The position numbers were made by a program, and so were the translations under genes. The notes below the pieces were generated by a model. That model was not told where the DNA came from, searched no databases, and was given only the letters and a program-made list of their open reading frames with translations. Source: Haliotis asinina (Eukaryota; Mollusca; Gastropoda; Lepetellida; Haliotidae). Taken from it: a stretch of 64,000 nucleotides of DNA. Positions 40,999-54,500 of this stretch are shown in pieces. Every line of letters begins with the position of its first letter. Position 1 is the first letter of the stretch. Where the stretch lies: positions 28,474,249-28,538,248 of the forward strand of contig NC_090283.1 in the NCBI RefSeq assembly GCF_037392515.1. The letters run 5' to 3'.

Positions 40999-43900
40999 AT
41001 GCTGCCAGAGACACTCAACAGTGCCTCGGCTTCGACCGTTCTTCCAGAAGACGATAAAGTTCAGTATGTTGTGAAATCTACCAGTATTGTAGAGAAGGGA
41101 AGGCCTATTGATTGTATTGCAGTAGGCAATGATATTGTTTTGAAATCTACCATGTCGCCTGGCATCTGTCTCCACGTTGACGCCAACTACGCTGAGGACA
41201 GAGTTAGCAGCAAGGGGATTACACATGGCGCTGATGATTACACGTCTCACAAGGGACATCGAGAACAAGTTAACTCTGTGAAGGAAGCTGTCCACCAGGG
41301 AGGTCATGACCAGGCTGTCTCTGTCATCAGCTGTTTTATGTCTATCTTGTTTAACAATGCGATGGTGTCATCGTACGGTGTGCTCTACATCTACATCAAG
41401 GACTCCCTGAATGTGACCGAGTACCAGCTGTCTTGGATCGGATCCCTCATGAATGGCTTCTTCGGGATGGCTTGTAAGATTTTTTTACATAATAAACAAA
41501 AGATTGTTTGATTTGTAGGTGTATTTGTGTTTAACAATTCACTCAACAATATCCCATATCACTTATGACGACGGGCTTTCTATAATCGAGTCTGGACCAG
41601 ACAATCCAAATTATTCATCATGATTATCGATCTACACAATTAGGATACGATGCATGTATCAAGCATGTATCAATGGTGTGAGATTCTAACTCATTTCATT
41701 GTGGTTTAGAACAGCACATCGATCGTTAGGTGAGTGGCTATGTGGATGTTCAGATAAGCAGGCATGTGGATCTTCAGATGATTTGGTAGACCCTGGTTTG
41801 TTGTTACTCTGCCGTCAGTTAGGAGAGCAAACATCGGTGGATATGTTGTGAAACCAATTTCTTCTATGAAGAACTGGGGGTATGCACTGAAAGTTCCTGC
41901 CATGGAGTGTCGGTCGATTGGAGCGTTAAGGACTAATCATCTGTGACAAACACAACCGCCTGGCCCTCGTCGTCGTCGCCTGGCCAAGAGTAACCGCTAT
42001 CATCATTTGTTTCGGTCTGACCAAGGTTAACGGCAGGTCTGGACTGTGGGGATTGAGTGACGTATGTGAGGCTACTGGGTTCTGCCAACAGATCGGAGGA
42101 TCGTGAAGGTGCTTCCAACAGCGCAGTCACTTGACACCATCGTTATACTGGGTTACCACAGGAGTTGCAAGCTCTTGAGATGAACAGGGAAATGAACCTA
42201 ACGAGATGGCTGTCTCACTGAAATGCCTGTGCTCAGTGTGGGTTCTCAAGAAGTTGCATTTCATGGCCAAGATAGAAGGACAAAGTTACTAGACTCTTAT
42301 CTGCATGAATTTATCTTTGGCCAAAGAACAATAAGTGCCAAATCTGAAGTGTAGGTATGAAACGGAAAGTATACTCGCTCATGAAAGATGGTTCTAGTAG
42401 AACCTATCTTATAATAAACCCATGTTTCCTTAAAGCAGAAGCGCAGTAACTAAAACAAAAGTGTTCATACCTGCATGAGACAGCGTCGGTGGTGAACATG
42501 CACTTAGGACGGGTCAGATGTGGCCTTATTTGTTGATGACAAAATGAATCAGTGCCTATTATTACTTTTCATTAAATTTGTGGCATTCAAGGAGCGATGG
42601 TTGACTTTTACTGGTCCAGTTGAAGTAAATCCTGCTTGAAGAAAAACCAGTAAGGATCTGTGGGGAGCACTGTATTAAAGTAAATGTTATCAATAATGCA
42701 TGTTGTTTCAGCTGTGATAACGTCGGTGCTAGTGGAGAGAGTCGGTTGTCGTTATACACACCTGCTTGGAGGTCTTATACTTGCCTCCTCTGTGATAGCC
42801 AGCAGTCAGACAAGTAGTATTTACGTTCTCTATCTAACAGTCGGAATCTTGGCAGGTTTGTAGGAAGATTTGGTCTACAAGCTATCATTACATAATTTGA
42901 GATACTGAATTATCCCTGTTACATCCATGATGTTACACATTTGAAGAATGTTCAGTGAGTGAATCTAACATTGAGTATAGAACGTGAAACTGAATTACAA
43001 GGTAGGCGCGACTGGAGACATTTACAAAGTTCATATGGCAGTTGTAAACGTCACTTACTGTTTATCAATTTCACTGAAAGGTCATAACAGATAATATTTA
43101 TGTGGTATCGATTTTGAAATTAATGAATAAATTGCTGTGAAACATCACTCTCATATTGAACACTGTTGATAATTTGGATATTTGGGATCATTTCTTTGTT
43201 TTGTTCACGAGTTGCATCATTTCAAGGATACAGTCTCATGGAAAACGCATAAACGCCTCCACGTGCCGCTAGTACACCTATTAGTTTCTGGGTTACGCCT
43301 CCTCTTGTCCAATGAAAGAACACTTATACACTTATAATTACACACCTACACATACCCTGATTTAGATAATCTCACGCATGTCGACCCTTTTGTTTTACCA
43401 CCAGGCACTGGTTCATCTCTCACCTTTGTCACCAGCATGATCCATCTCAGCGGACAATTTTCTAGATGGAGACCGCTTGCGATTGGTGTGGCGTGTATTG
43501 GAGGGGCCGTGGGGAGTCTGACCTGGCCGCCCCTCATGTCAGGGCTAGCCGATGTGTTTGGATGGCGAGGTGCACTACTGATAAACGGTGCCCTGTTTTT
43601 ACACATGCTGCCGTGTGCACTGCTCATCAAATTGTCACCTAAACCACCTGGCAAGAAGGGTATGTTATTCTGCGTCATTTCAAATAAGACATAAGACCTA
43701 TTTGAACTGATTGTCTGCTCCAGTACAGGTCGCCGACCTCTGACACTGTGTACTGGCGATTGGTTACCTGATGCTGAGTGTGTGAGTTTGAATCTCGTAT
43801 CGGACTCAACCCAACAAAAGGACTAGAATTTCATCTATACTGAGAAAGTGAAATCCCAAATATTACATATGTTACGTCGCCACAAAGCTGAAATATAGCT

Positions 43901-46900
43901 GAGTGTGGCGTTAAAAACTCTCCATCTAACCATTTGATAAGCATACGACACAGTTCACATAGCCAACCATTGGAGTGCAGTCAAGACAAGTCCATGGTTT
44001 GAAAACGTGCGCTGTTTTAAAACTTACAACTTTGTAAAGTATTGTTTCAACAACATTACTTCGTCACTGTCCTGCACCCAGGGCTGGGGTGTTGCTATGC
44101 ATTTAGGGATTTATATTAAATTGCAGATTCGACGAGGAGTGACAGCTATATTCAAGACACAGTGTCACTATGGCGAAGATTGAGGGAACAGCTGCACATA
44201 GTCCAAGTCCCGGGCTTCAAAAGTTTCTGTCTTTCCTACCTGCTGATTGGACTTGGTGTTGTGTCTTTCCCAACATTCATCCCGGAGTATGTGATGACGT
44301 CACTTCCTGGCCAGACTGCTTCAGAAGTTGCACTGGTTGTCTCCCTTACTGGAGCTGGGAATATTTTCGGCAGAGCCTTCTTCAGTGTCTTATGCATGCT
44401 GAGTCCCAAATCTGCTCTCTATTTACATTTGATCCTCACAAGTCTGTCTGGATTAGCATGTTTTGCAGTGGTCCTATGTCAAAACATGGTCGACTTCTAT
44501 GTTACAGCACTGTTTTATGGAACAGCATACGGTGAGTTAGATGTTAGTTAACATGTGATCTAAATATGTCGCACGTTCTCCCTACTACACACACTGATAA
44601 AACACCACTCACTTTTTAAGTGATGAATACGAGAACATTAAATGTGATTATAAATGCTTTGAAAGCCATACTTCCAACGTTTTAAAACGGTAACAGTGTA
44701 ACACAACATACTGTACCCTGATTAAAACGAAAACTAAATTGAAATTTGGAAGAATTTACTTGCAGTCTGAGAGGAGAACACAAAAACGTGAATATCAATA
44801 ATTCCAAAAAGTATAGTCACCATTATTTTGCCACCGATTTAATTGTCACACAATTCTCGACTAATGTTCGTCGATAATAGCTGCAAAATTGCTGATGCGG
44901 AAAATACTCACTCTCTCTCCAATAATGATTGTTCAGATTGTCTAAAGCACCATTAATCAATTTATTTATTCATGTTCAAACAGAGGCTTTTTGATGTAAA
45001 GCATGTTCAGTAGAATTAATGAATCGTCGCTTTTAGCTTGCTACCAGACCATTAAATCTTTATTAGATGTAGAGTTTTATGTTTTAACGAATATAGACGA
45101 TAGTTTTGCTTACTTAGACTTCACCTACTCCTCCTTTGTAATGTAAGACAAAAAGATGATAATTATGCCCCCAAAATATGTAAACTGTGTAGCAGTTGAA
45201 TCCCGGAGGATGAATTACATGTTCGTTTTGTCTGTGATGCATATGTATGTTACACGGTCTATATCTACCAAATTTGGATCAATGTCCAACTAGCAGTAAG
45301 TTTAAAAATCAATGCATTGTAATGATACCAGTATTCGTCTACAAAGTGTGCAATTTATTAAGCATGATCCAGTGTGTGTAAATAATGTGTAACCTTGTAC
45401 ATTGCCTTGTCTAAAATGAAATGCTAAATATCTGTGTACTATGATTGTACATGGGCTGATGGCCTACTGACACAAAGAGGAAAATTCAGTAATACGAAGC
45501 ACCACAGGTGTCTGCTCCAGGAGATGGTGCAGCCACCACTCGCACCACATCTGTCAGTCCCGCTTCATACTGGCTATCAAATGCGGCATGTTCAGCAGTC
45601 ACTCCGCGGTTCCTTATGGCGTTCCTGGGTCAGTTCATGTAGATGTTAAACAGGAGCATCTCCACCTCGGACACTGGCTGCGGGACTCCCCAGACGAACC
45701 AGGACTCCGCTATCACGGTCATTGGCCTTGCTCAGTGATTCAGATCTTGGACAATCCATCACTTCATCGGTGTCAACTGGCTCCCTCACAAGTTCAAGCG
45801 CCAATGTTGCGACAATGCAGGCTGCTTGCCAATAACTTACCATTGTTTTTTTTTCTTCTGAAAGTCTACACCCTGACATGTCAAACTGCACATGCTGCAA
45901 TAAAGGAATTTATACCCCAAATGAACACGTCCACATGCGACCGACAGTTTTTAAAGTACTGTATGAAACAAGTGATTTGATTGTGCATCCCAGTCGCGTG
46001 TCGCTCGTGGCGTGTTTAAACCTTATGTTTTACAACTGCTGTTAAATTCAGGTTAAATGAATGTTCATGTGTACATGACGGATATGAATAGAGGGGAAAT
46101 TACAGTTAAACATATATCTGTAGTTCTCTGTATGAGTGCATTGAAGATAGTTTAAGATGTCCAAACATGTTCTAAGGGATGTATACTTACAGGAGGAACA
46201 TCTACAGTCTGGTGTCCCATGTTGATTATTGTGTTCGACCTGGAAAATCTGCCCAAAATCATGGGAAGTCTATTGATGATGCAGGGTATCGGGGCAGTTT
46301 GTGGACCACCATTTCAAAGTAAGTGGTGAAAACGTAGTCCTGACCAAGTAGTAACATGATTCTTGCAAACAGATGTGAACTAATACCAGAACTATTGTGC
46401 AAACAGATGTGAACTAATGTCAGAACTATTGTGCAAACAGATGTGAACTAATGTCAGAACTATTGTGCAAACGCTGAAGTAAGCTGCATTACTTATCACA
46501 TCAGTTCAAACCAATAACACACCTAAGTGTACGCTACGCATATCACATCAATTTGTTTCAGGTAAACCCTTGAAGGTCCGGGTTAGAACTGATCTTCAGT
46601 AACCCATGCATGTCGTAAGAGACGACTAACGGGATCGGGTGATCACGCATGTTGGCTTTGTTAACACATGGCATCGTATCCCAGTGGTGTACATGGTAGA
46701 TACTACTAAACTCACTCATTCACTGTTTAAGGTAGATCACAGCAACAATGTTGAAAAACTGGCTGTAAAAAATATGGAATGTGACAGACACCCATATGGT
46801 AATCTGTACTTCCTCTTTCAGGTTATGTTGCCGATGTGATGGCACTGAAAGATCTGATCTTTTATACCACTGGGGCTTTCTTCATAAGTAGCATCCTGGT

Positions 46901-47057
46901 AGTTGTCCCGTTCCTGGCCAACAAACAACTAGTGTCACGACAACGTCCTAGGAAGATCGATGTTATCCGAGTGACAGGAATATCGAACAAAGGCGCGGAT
47001 CTCGGATCTTCAGATACCGGATCTCTGCATCTGACACCACTTGATCCCGTTACCTGA
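40999..47057 (+). CDS. Monocarboxylate-transporter-like protein, gene 2
   Basis: Six coding exons with GT/AG junctions, all phase 1: 40,999-41,473, 42,712-42,855, 43,405-43,659, 44,127-44,531, 46,193-46,318 and 46,822-47,057, giving 546 aa. The first ~100 residues are a hydrophilic extension. TM1 begins at AVSVISCFMSILFNNAMVSS, followed by YGVLYIYIKDSLNVTEYQLS and WIGSLMNGF, typical of MCT TM1-TM2. The MCT signature after TM4 is FSRWRPLAIGVACIGGAVGS in exon 3. The TM6-TM7 loop is short (about 40 residues) compared with gene 1. The conserved GWGW-type motif before TM1 is absent. Closest relative in the window is gene 4. The substrate cannot be read from sequence. The ATG was chosen as the first in-frame Met of the long exon 1 frame. 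Confidence 0.86.
41520..41700 (+). repeat. Haliotis-type dispersed repeat in intron 1 of gene 2
   Basis: Landmarks AATCGAGTCTGGACCAGACA, ATCGATCTACACAATTAGGA and TACGATG appear in the usual order; the 5' part is degraded. Confidence 0.6.
41706..42130 (-). pseudogene. Possible MULE-type transposase remnant
   Basis: On the minus strand, 41,903 back to 41,706 reads MAGTFSAYPQFFIEEIGF then TTYPPMFALLTDG. This resembles the D-G-T-F-x-x-x-P-x-x-F-x-Q ... P-x-x-Y/F-A-L-L core of MULE/FLYWCH-associated transposases, with the first catalytic Asp position occupied by Ala. A second open piece (42,130-41,933) lies just upstream in the same frame, separated by one stop, and is acidic at its end. It is a short decayed fragment inside intron 1 of gene 2. 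The family assignment is tentative. Confidence 0.35.
43700..43920. repeat. SINE-like / Haliotis-type repeat fragments in intron 3 of gene 2
   Basis: GAGTTTGAATCTCGTATCGG resembles a B box. It is followed by ACTAGAATTTCATCTATACT and GAGAAAGTGAAATCCCAAAT, which match the arm of the foldback element at 47,851-47,985, then by a CTGAAATATAGCTGAGTGTG tail. Confidence 0.5.
44532..46192. other. Long intron 4 of gene 2
   Basis: A 1.66-kb intron. The stretch 45,480-45,900 has locally higher GC and longer open frames on both strands, unlike the AT-rich remainder, and might be a decayed transposon or exon remnant. I could not recognise a family. Confidence 0.4.
46575..46730 (-). repeat. Haliotis-type dispersed repeat, reversed, in intron 5 of gene 2
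   Basis: GTAACCCATGCATGTCGTAA, GAGACGACTAACGGGATCGG and ACTAAACTCACTCATTCAC: the reversed copy of the common repeat, with much of the middle missing. Confidence 0.6.
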
Positions 47058-47574
47058 CAGTTACCTACAACAACCTACAGTTCTAGTTCATGTCGTTACG
47101 TCAAGGTTTTATAAGGCTTCAGTTAAATTTTGTGCTGAATATTTCCTGTACAGACTTATGAGTTATTTTTAAGCTGGTTTAACAGTGCTTTTAGTTGTAT
47201 CGCTGGGTCAACACATTTATACAACCGGTGAGAAGGGTTTGGTGCTGACAAACTAAAGATCATTATCTGGAAAATTGATCATAGAACATCTACTGGAGCC
47301 TGTCTGCACAACCTCTATGACTTGGCCACCCGTAGCTTTGTTAGCGCTATAACCATTCACTTATTGAATATAGTTTGGCGCAAAATAAATGTACTTATTA
47401 CCTTCACGAAGTCGAAGGTTAATGTGGATTTGGTCATGTTGTCCTCCTACAATCTGTCAGTGATGTGTGTTGGACACTTTGTATTGTCTGTTTGTTGTTT
47501 CACGTTGCACACAGCAATATTCCAACTATATGGAGGCGTGATTACACAATGCCATCTGGAAAGTGCTCAGTTGT

Positions 47575-47985
47575 AACATATGTCATATTTGGGATTACAC
47601 TTTAGTAAAATACAAAATCTAGTACGTTTTGGGGTTCCCGTGGGGAGTCCGCACCCTCATAGTGAGGCACCTTTATCGCCAGCACACAAAGTCAGTCGCC
47701 TGACCCGTTAAGCCACCTCGACTTCCACAAAAATGAAACTGGTAGTCTAGACTGCGTACTTTGTGTACCCCTTTGATAAGTGTAAATTGGCACGGCTACC
47801 ACGGCGGAAAGCAATGATTACATAATACCATTTAGACAGTGGTCAAATGTAACATATGTCATATTTAGGATTACACTTTCTTAGTGAAGTACAAATTCTG
47901 ATAGTTGCCAGGATGGGACTCAACTAAAAAAGTACTAGAATTTGTACTTTACTGAGAAAGTGTAATCCCAAACATGACAAATGTT
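47575..47985. repeat. Element with inverted ends and an internal foldback
   Basis: AACATATGTCATATTTGGGA at 47,575 and AACATATGTCATATTTAGGA at 47,851 are both inverted relative to the sequence ending at 47,985 (reverse complement AACATTTGTCATGTTTGGGA). The inner pair forms a foldback with ~49-bp arms (47,851-47,899 and 47,937-47,985) around a ~37-bp loop. A tRNA-like SINE piece lies between the first two copies (about 47,635-47,735, read on the minus strand). Confidence 0.7.
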
Positions 47986-47994
47986 CTGTAAATA

Positions 47995-48180
47995 CTCGAG
48001 TATGGACCATACCACACACTGATCAACAATATGAGCATCGATGTACGCAAGTGCGATACGATGACCTGTTTGTCAACCAAGTAAGCGTGTTTTATCACCC
48101 TATCTCGGTAGTCGGTTCAAGATACGACTAACAGGTGTTACTGGTGGCTAGCTCTAACCTGGATCTTCATGGACCATTTG
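47995..48180 (+). repeat. Haliotis-type dispersed repeat
   Basis: Landmarks CTCGAGTATGGACCATACCA, ATCAACAATATGAGCATCGA, ACGATGACCTGTTTGTCAAC and CTAACCTGGATCTTCATGGA in order. The first part is missing. Confidence 0.7.
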
Positions 48181-49499
48181 GTAATAAAGGTCAGGATATA
48201 CTATTAAGAGTCAATAACTAAGGTACCACTTTCATATATGAATGGCGGAAGCTGATAATAAAGCAGACGTCAACAATTGGTATTTTACTGGCCTAGCAGT
48301 TAAGATTACACGATGGCTTTGGCTGGCGTGAGTGGGTGGGTTCAGATTTGAAGTCACATCGGTAATCTTTCAGCCATATCGTGACTAAAGCCAGTCCTAA
48401 ATTCACATTACATATAATATATACACCCCTGTCAACGAAGGAAGTAAAATCACTAAAACTAGCTAGTGTATATCTTTGAAAGTAAAACACTAGTTTGTGA
48501 CAATACAATGTAAATATGGGCTATTGATCGCCAACAACTGAAGTAAGAGGACCATGCAAGGGACTACCTCGAGATTAACTACGGGCCATCTGAATCACGG
48601 TTTGAAATAGTTATTGAACCCAAAGAAAATTTAAGGTTGACCATTTTGTCAGAACGTATTTGCACAGAACTTTCAGTGCATGTGGAATCAATACTGACAC
48701 AAAACCTACTGACCTACTACATATGAAGGGCTCGTAAAATCTCTACGTGTCTAAATGTACGCAACACATTTACTTCTTCAGTTCTGAGTTGATACGTGGT
48801 GGTATGAAATGTGTGGTAAAGTTTGACCTCACTGCGGTCTTAGTGGTAGGGACATACGAAACGTCAAAAATGGACTTTACTGAGGAGAGATTAGCGCCAA
48901 AATGGGCAATGTAAAGTCCGAAACGGCGTGTTTGGAACAGACCATGGCTTTATGCAAATTAGTGTAGTATGAGAAAGGACACTTTTACGTGCCTACTTTA
49001 AAACTAGACTTAACTCCATTGATTTCCGTATTTTACGAGTAAACATGTTTTTCTGGATGTCATATTAGACCCACATCACTGACTGCCCGGTTATGCCAAT
49101 GTGGGTTATATGCTATTTTCAGTTGTGTACATTTGTTTCTATCGACGCCGGTAATGTATTGTGCCCTGTTCAATAACAACTGATTTGTACAACTGGAACA
49201 CAGCTCAGCGTTAGCCACATCAGACCATATCCTTGACAACCACAGTACTAAAGCCCTCACTACCAACCTCAAATACGGCAAAATCTGGAATCTCCAAGAA
49301 GCTGTCAACCGTGACCAGAGCTGGTCTATACCTCCATTTAATAACATCCCATAAATATCACACCAACTTGTCTATAAACTAATATCTTTAAGCTGTCGTG
49401 AAAAATATGAATTCTTAAGTTAGTAAATTTACATGCTATAATTTACAATTTACAACTAAAGATTCGCACCATATACTTAATGGACAGTTGAAAATCGAT

Positions 49500-49710
49500 T
49501 AAAGCATTTATCAACCAGATAAATCAAAACATTGTTGAAATAGATAAATATAAGCATTGCTCATCGACCAGATAATAAAACACATAGCTCATCAGATTGT
49601 TAAATCAAAACATTGTTCATCATCTAGGTAAATCAAAACATTGTTCACCAACTAGGTAAATCAAAACACTGCTCTTTACGATATAAATCCAAACATTGCT
49701 GAAATAGATA
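49500..49710 (+). repeat. Degenerate ~33-bp tandem repeat
   Basis: Five or six imperfect units containing GATAAATCAAAACATTGTT or close variants. Confidence 0.7.
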
Positions 49711-51017
49711 AATTAAAGTGAGCGAGTTAAAATTTAACGCCACATCGGCAAAATGTCGTGACGAGAACTTGAATAACAATTAAAGTCGTAAGAAATATAG
49801 CCAAATTATGAAACCATGTTAACGAAGCACAATGAAACAACAAGGGGATCACAGATGTAGATATAAAACGATTACGAAAAACGTATAGAAGACAATGTAA
49901 TATAAAATCAGGCCAACAACTGGAGATAGATCACCATACTAGAGACCTTAGGTTCTGTACTTTCGCTTCCTGCATCGACCCTTGCTGGATTTACACAATC
50001 CCTTCAGCCGTTAGCAACTCGTCATATCTAGCCATACACTAAAATGACACATATTCTATGACTAAAATGTGGTAAGAAGAAATTTACCTTGAATATTGTG
50101 GGTGTTAGTACCTCTCAGGAGAACAATGATATTAAATCAGTTCAAACCTCTTTGAGGATACAGCAATTAACAATCTCAGGAGCTAATTTAAAACTATACC
50201 AATCATCTACAAAATGAGTGAGTGTTGTTCAAGTAAATAACACAGATGACTTGTCATGTGTCATGTCATGTGTCATGTCTGTATCACGTACAATAACGTT
50301 AAGTCTGTGCGCCCTTCCACATGGTGTCACAGATAACCTATTTCATCCCATTTCTTGCTTGGAATAAATGTCGTTACGGTGGATCGCTCACTTTCGGCTC
50401 ATACACAATAAAAGTAAAGGACGCAATGCTTATTCCGAACGAACATGAACGATCAACTTGGTCATAAAGTATATGTATATTGGTTTCAACATCGTTCTTG
50501 ATTTTATCATACAAATACCTGACCTTACTGTGAGGAGATTCTGCATACATTCTACACATCGGCTTTGATGAAACACCACCTGAATCCAGGGCCAATTTTC
50601 AAATTTGGGTCCACACAGACGACAAAATCCTGGAATACTGGAATGCGCGCACATGTAAATTTTCACACACCGAATGATAGGTCACATTTTCACGTGCTGC
50701 ACGTGGGGTATGAATTTCATAATCATTATACATAACAGCATTATTTTCTAGACACTGTTGGTTTGGAAATTACATGATTCGCAAAATTTTGTCTTCAAAT
50801 ATATAAAAGAACGTCATCACCGACGATAATTTTATGATTAGAATGTAAAACATTACAAATCAACACATATTACTCTGACTAAACCAACACGAACTCACCT
50901 ATTATAGGTTATTATGCCATATATTACATATATTTTGCCCTCTACTTATGAAACTACAGTAAGAAATCACGGGTATCCATCGAATCTGGTAATTAGTCTA
51001 ATTCATAACCAACATTA

Positions 51018-51110
51018 TAGGCGCAGCGGGGTCGTAAAACTTTCATTCGCAAGTCGAAGACCAGGGTTCGATTCCCCATGTAAGTCCGTTTCTGCTGTAC
51101 CACGCTATGA
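51018..51110 (+). repeat. tRNA-derived SINE fragment
   Basis: GGGGTCGTAAAACTTTCATT followed by AGACCAGGGTTCGATTCCCC and CATGTAAGTCCG. The B box is strong and the A box is degraded. Confidence 0.55.
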
Positions 51111-51588
51111 TATTGTTGGACTATTGCCAAAAACGGGGGCATTACTACTGATGACATGCTCATGAGTTTATAATTATGGCATTGCTGAGTCTATTGTAAA
51201 ACCTTGCATTTGGTGTTAAACACCAATTCCGATAGGCAACTACTTCACCGTGAAGAGGCAAAACATCAAGTTAATTGTCACGTACGTAGGAAGGGTCAGA
51301 GTGGATATTTCAGAACGAAACCGGAATTTACCAGTCAGCCCTACCTAAAATAGTTTTGTTAAGCAGATTATTGTGTAGGTTATGTATGTCTTGGCATAAC
51401 TTACTTTTCCCAAACAATATAAAATGACGTCATGTTGACTGAAGACGACCATTGGGAAGATTCTCGGCAGATGAAGATTGGGCTTGGCGACATATACAGT
51501 GTTGTACACATCGAGTTTCCTCACAACGAAACCAGCCTTCCAGTGAGACAACGTCTGGTCTGAAATTATTTCAATTAAAACTGATGCA

Positions 51589-54500
51589 ATGCCAAACATA
51601 GATGTGAGCAATCTCTCCAGAGTGTTGAAAATGAACCTCGAGACGTGCCAAGGCAGCAGTACTCGGTGTCTCAGTACAATAGCTGAAGAGCGTGACACTG
51701 ACAGCAAACACTTTAGTTTTACCAACAAAATACAGGATGAAGAAAATGTTTTCAACAGCAACATGAATAGGGGAGGATATGACTGCCGGGGACACAAACT
51801 TGACGTTAATAATAATCTCCATTCGAAGAACGGAAGCAGTTTAGAAGTCAAGGTTCCTGCCAAAGGTGCAGGAAAACGTGACAGGACAAAATACTATCAG
51901 ATTATGTCCGTAGTGAGTGGCTTCATTGTCAACTTGTTTGCTGGCGGCATCCCTAACTGTAACGGTATAATGTACACCTACATGAAAGAACCTCTTGGTG
52001 TCACGGAGAAGGAACTTTCCTGGATAGGATCGCTCATGAGCGGGTTTATTGGGATTGCATGTAAGCATATTCTATGAGTTAGTACTGTTAAAACTTACCT
52101 TAGTATTTTTTATAAACTCACCGTGTTCTAAAGAGAAATAACAAACCCGTACGTGACTTTTGCAGCGGTTGTAGGGATGCTTTGTTTGGAGAGTCTAGGA
52201 GCCCGACGCACCACTTTGTTGGGAGGTGTGTTGGCCACAACCGGCTTCATCATGGGCAGTCAGATGCACAACCTATACGTACTGTACCTCACACTTGGAG
52301 TCCTGCCGGGTAGGCAACTTAACGTCAGATACCTGTGATAGGGATGTGTACTGAGCTTCTACTAGGACACCAATGTCCAAGACCACTGGTTTTGCGTTAT
52401 GGCATTTGTGTCGAGATCCAGATGTGATTTTAGTTCTAAAATGTCGAGGAATGTCTTACATCAAGGTTCTCGCTTTTAATATTGCATCTAATTTCTGAAG
52501 TAATGTCACATTCACGTCATGAGGTAACACCACTTTAATGTGTGTTTAACTTTAAAGTGTTTATGTCGTGCCGTCCTCAAACGCTCGCAGTTCTTCACTT
52601 GTGAATATCTTCATTAGAATTGATCCTCAGTAACCCATGCTTGTCGGGAGAGGCGACTAGCGGGATCAGGTGGTCAGACTCGCCGACTTTACTTGACAGA
52701 TGACATCGTAACCCCATTGCGTAGAATGGTGCTCATGCTGTTGATCATTTGATTATCTGGTCCAGACCCGACTATTTCCAGACGCAGCCATATGGCTGTG
52801 ATATTGTTGAGCTCGGCATAAAATGAAACTCAATCAATCTTCTCTTATGCGGTTAATATCCCACCCTTATCCTCACCACAATCATAGTGTTTAATATGTG
52901 TCTTCATAATTCGATGAATGTGTATGGTTCTCTTACAGGAATGGGTATTTGCCTTAGTTACACAGCTACCATGGTGAATGTCAACACGCAGTTTACCAAA
53001 TGGCGGCCTTTAGCCGTTGGTGTTTCCATCACCGGGTTATCTGTGGGGATGCTGATCTGGCCACCCATGTGTTCTCTCACTGCTGACAGACTGGGCTGGC
53101 AGGGAACCTTCCTCATCAATGGAGCCCTGATATTACATTTCATACCGTGTGCCATGTGGATACCACCCCCTAATACCATCGGTGAGAACAGCACCATTTC
53201 TGTATTAATGATGAAACAACAAAAAACATTTTGATGTGATTTTGGCTTTGGTAAAAATATGATATGCCCATGCGACTCAGTAGCATTTGAACACATTTCG
53301 TTTGCCTTAGACAGTCAATTGTTTTTCTTTCAAGAATCCCCCAATGGCCAGAGCCTCTCCCTGAGTCAGACAATGGTCAACTGCTTCCAGATATTCAGGA
53401 TTCCAGGAGCTGTATCTGTCTCAATCGCTCACTTCACACTCGGCTTCAGCTATTATACCTTCTCCACCTTCATTCCTGAATATGTTACAACGTCTCTGTT
53501 CAAATTGACAACCTCACAAGCTGCTCTCGTCGTGACAACTCCGGGATATGGCAGCATGGCTGGTCGTGTTATATTTTCTGGCGTTTCCATGGCGACTGAG
53601 AGGGCAGCAAAATATATATTTCTTTCCTCAATCTGTGTGATGGGCCTTACCAACCTTCTAATTCCATTGTGTACAACTGCCGAGGCGTTCTACGTAAACG
53701 GTTCAATGTATGGACTAGCTTTAGGTGAGATGTTTCGACATTATTCTTTTATTTATTTAAATTCAGGATGTTTAAATGCTCAGAACATTATTACATTTGA
53801 CAGTACCAACTGTCGTTCACAAATTTATCACATTCTAGGCGAATATCATTTTGTTAAAGGGTTATATTCGCTTTTCAGGTGGCTTTTCTGGTGTATTCCC
53901 TCTTGTCTTTGTTCAACTGTTCGGACTTCAGAATTTGTCAAAGGCATTTGGAATGTTTATGATGTGCCTAGGGCTTGGTGCATTTGGAGGTTCGCCAATA
54001 CAAAGTAAGGCATAAATCTGTAAATGTAAAGATTAATACTACATATTGTCCTTTGTAACTAACGTGACAGATGCATACCCAAATCTATGGACACTGTGAA
54101 CTAGCTCAGGGCGAAATAATGACTGTACCAGATGACGTCAAGTGAGTGGGTGAGTGAGTTTGGTTTACGCCGCATAGAGCAATATTCCAGCTATATGGCG
54201 GTGGTCTGTAAATAATCGACTCTGGACCATGCAATCCGATAGCGTGCGCAATTTTGAACAAGCATGATCGCCGTTTGTGGCAAGCAGGGGTTGCTGGAGA
54301 CCTGTTCTAGCCCGGATCTTCACGGGTCCCAGTTGACGTGTGGGACACTGAGACCCCACGCATGAGGCATGACCGTTTCTGATCAGTTACATGCATAGTT
54401 GCCAGCGTGTGAGATTACAACGCACTTCCAAGTGGGAAGAAAAGCTGAAATGTTAAACCGTTGAATTACTAATCGCCTCAGCAGTCAGTACCAATGAAAA

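Larger units (their letters stand above)
48181..51588. other. Intergenic region between genes 2 and 3
   Basis: No gene recognised. At about 49,500-49,710 there are degenerate ~33-bp repeats of the word AAATCAAAACATTGTT. A short (GTGTCAT)n-like tract lies near 50,250-50,280. A SINE-like fragment with GACCAGGGTTCGATTCCCCA (B box) is at about 51,018-51,110. Confidence 0.45.

Noticed and set aside
49060-49347. 95-codon minus-strand frame as a retroelement remnant
   Set aside because: No motif of reverse transcriptase or endonuclease could be recognised on either strand.
51345-51863. 172-codon minus-strand frame
   Set aside because: Antisense shadow of exon 1 of transporter gene 3.
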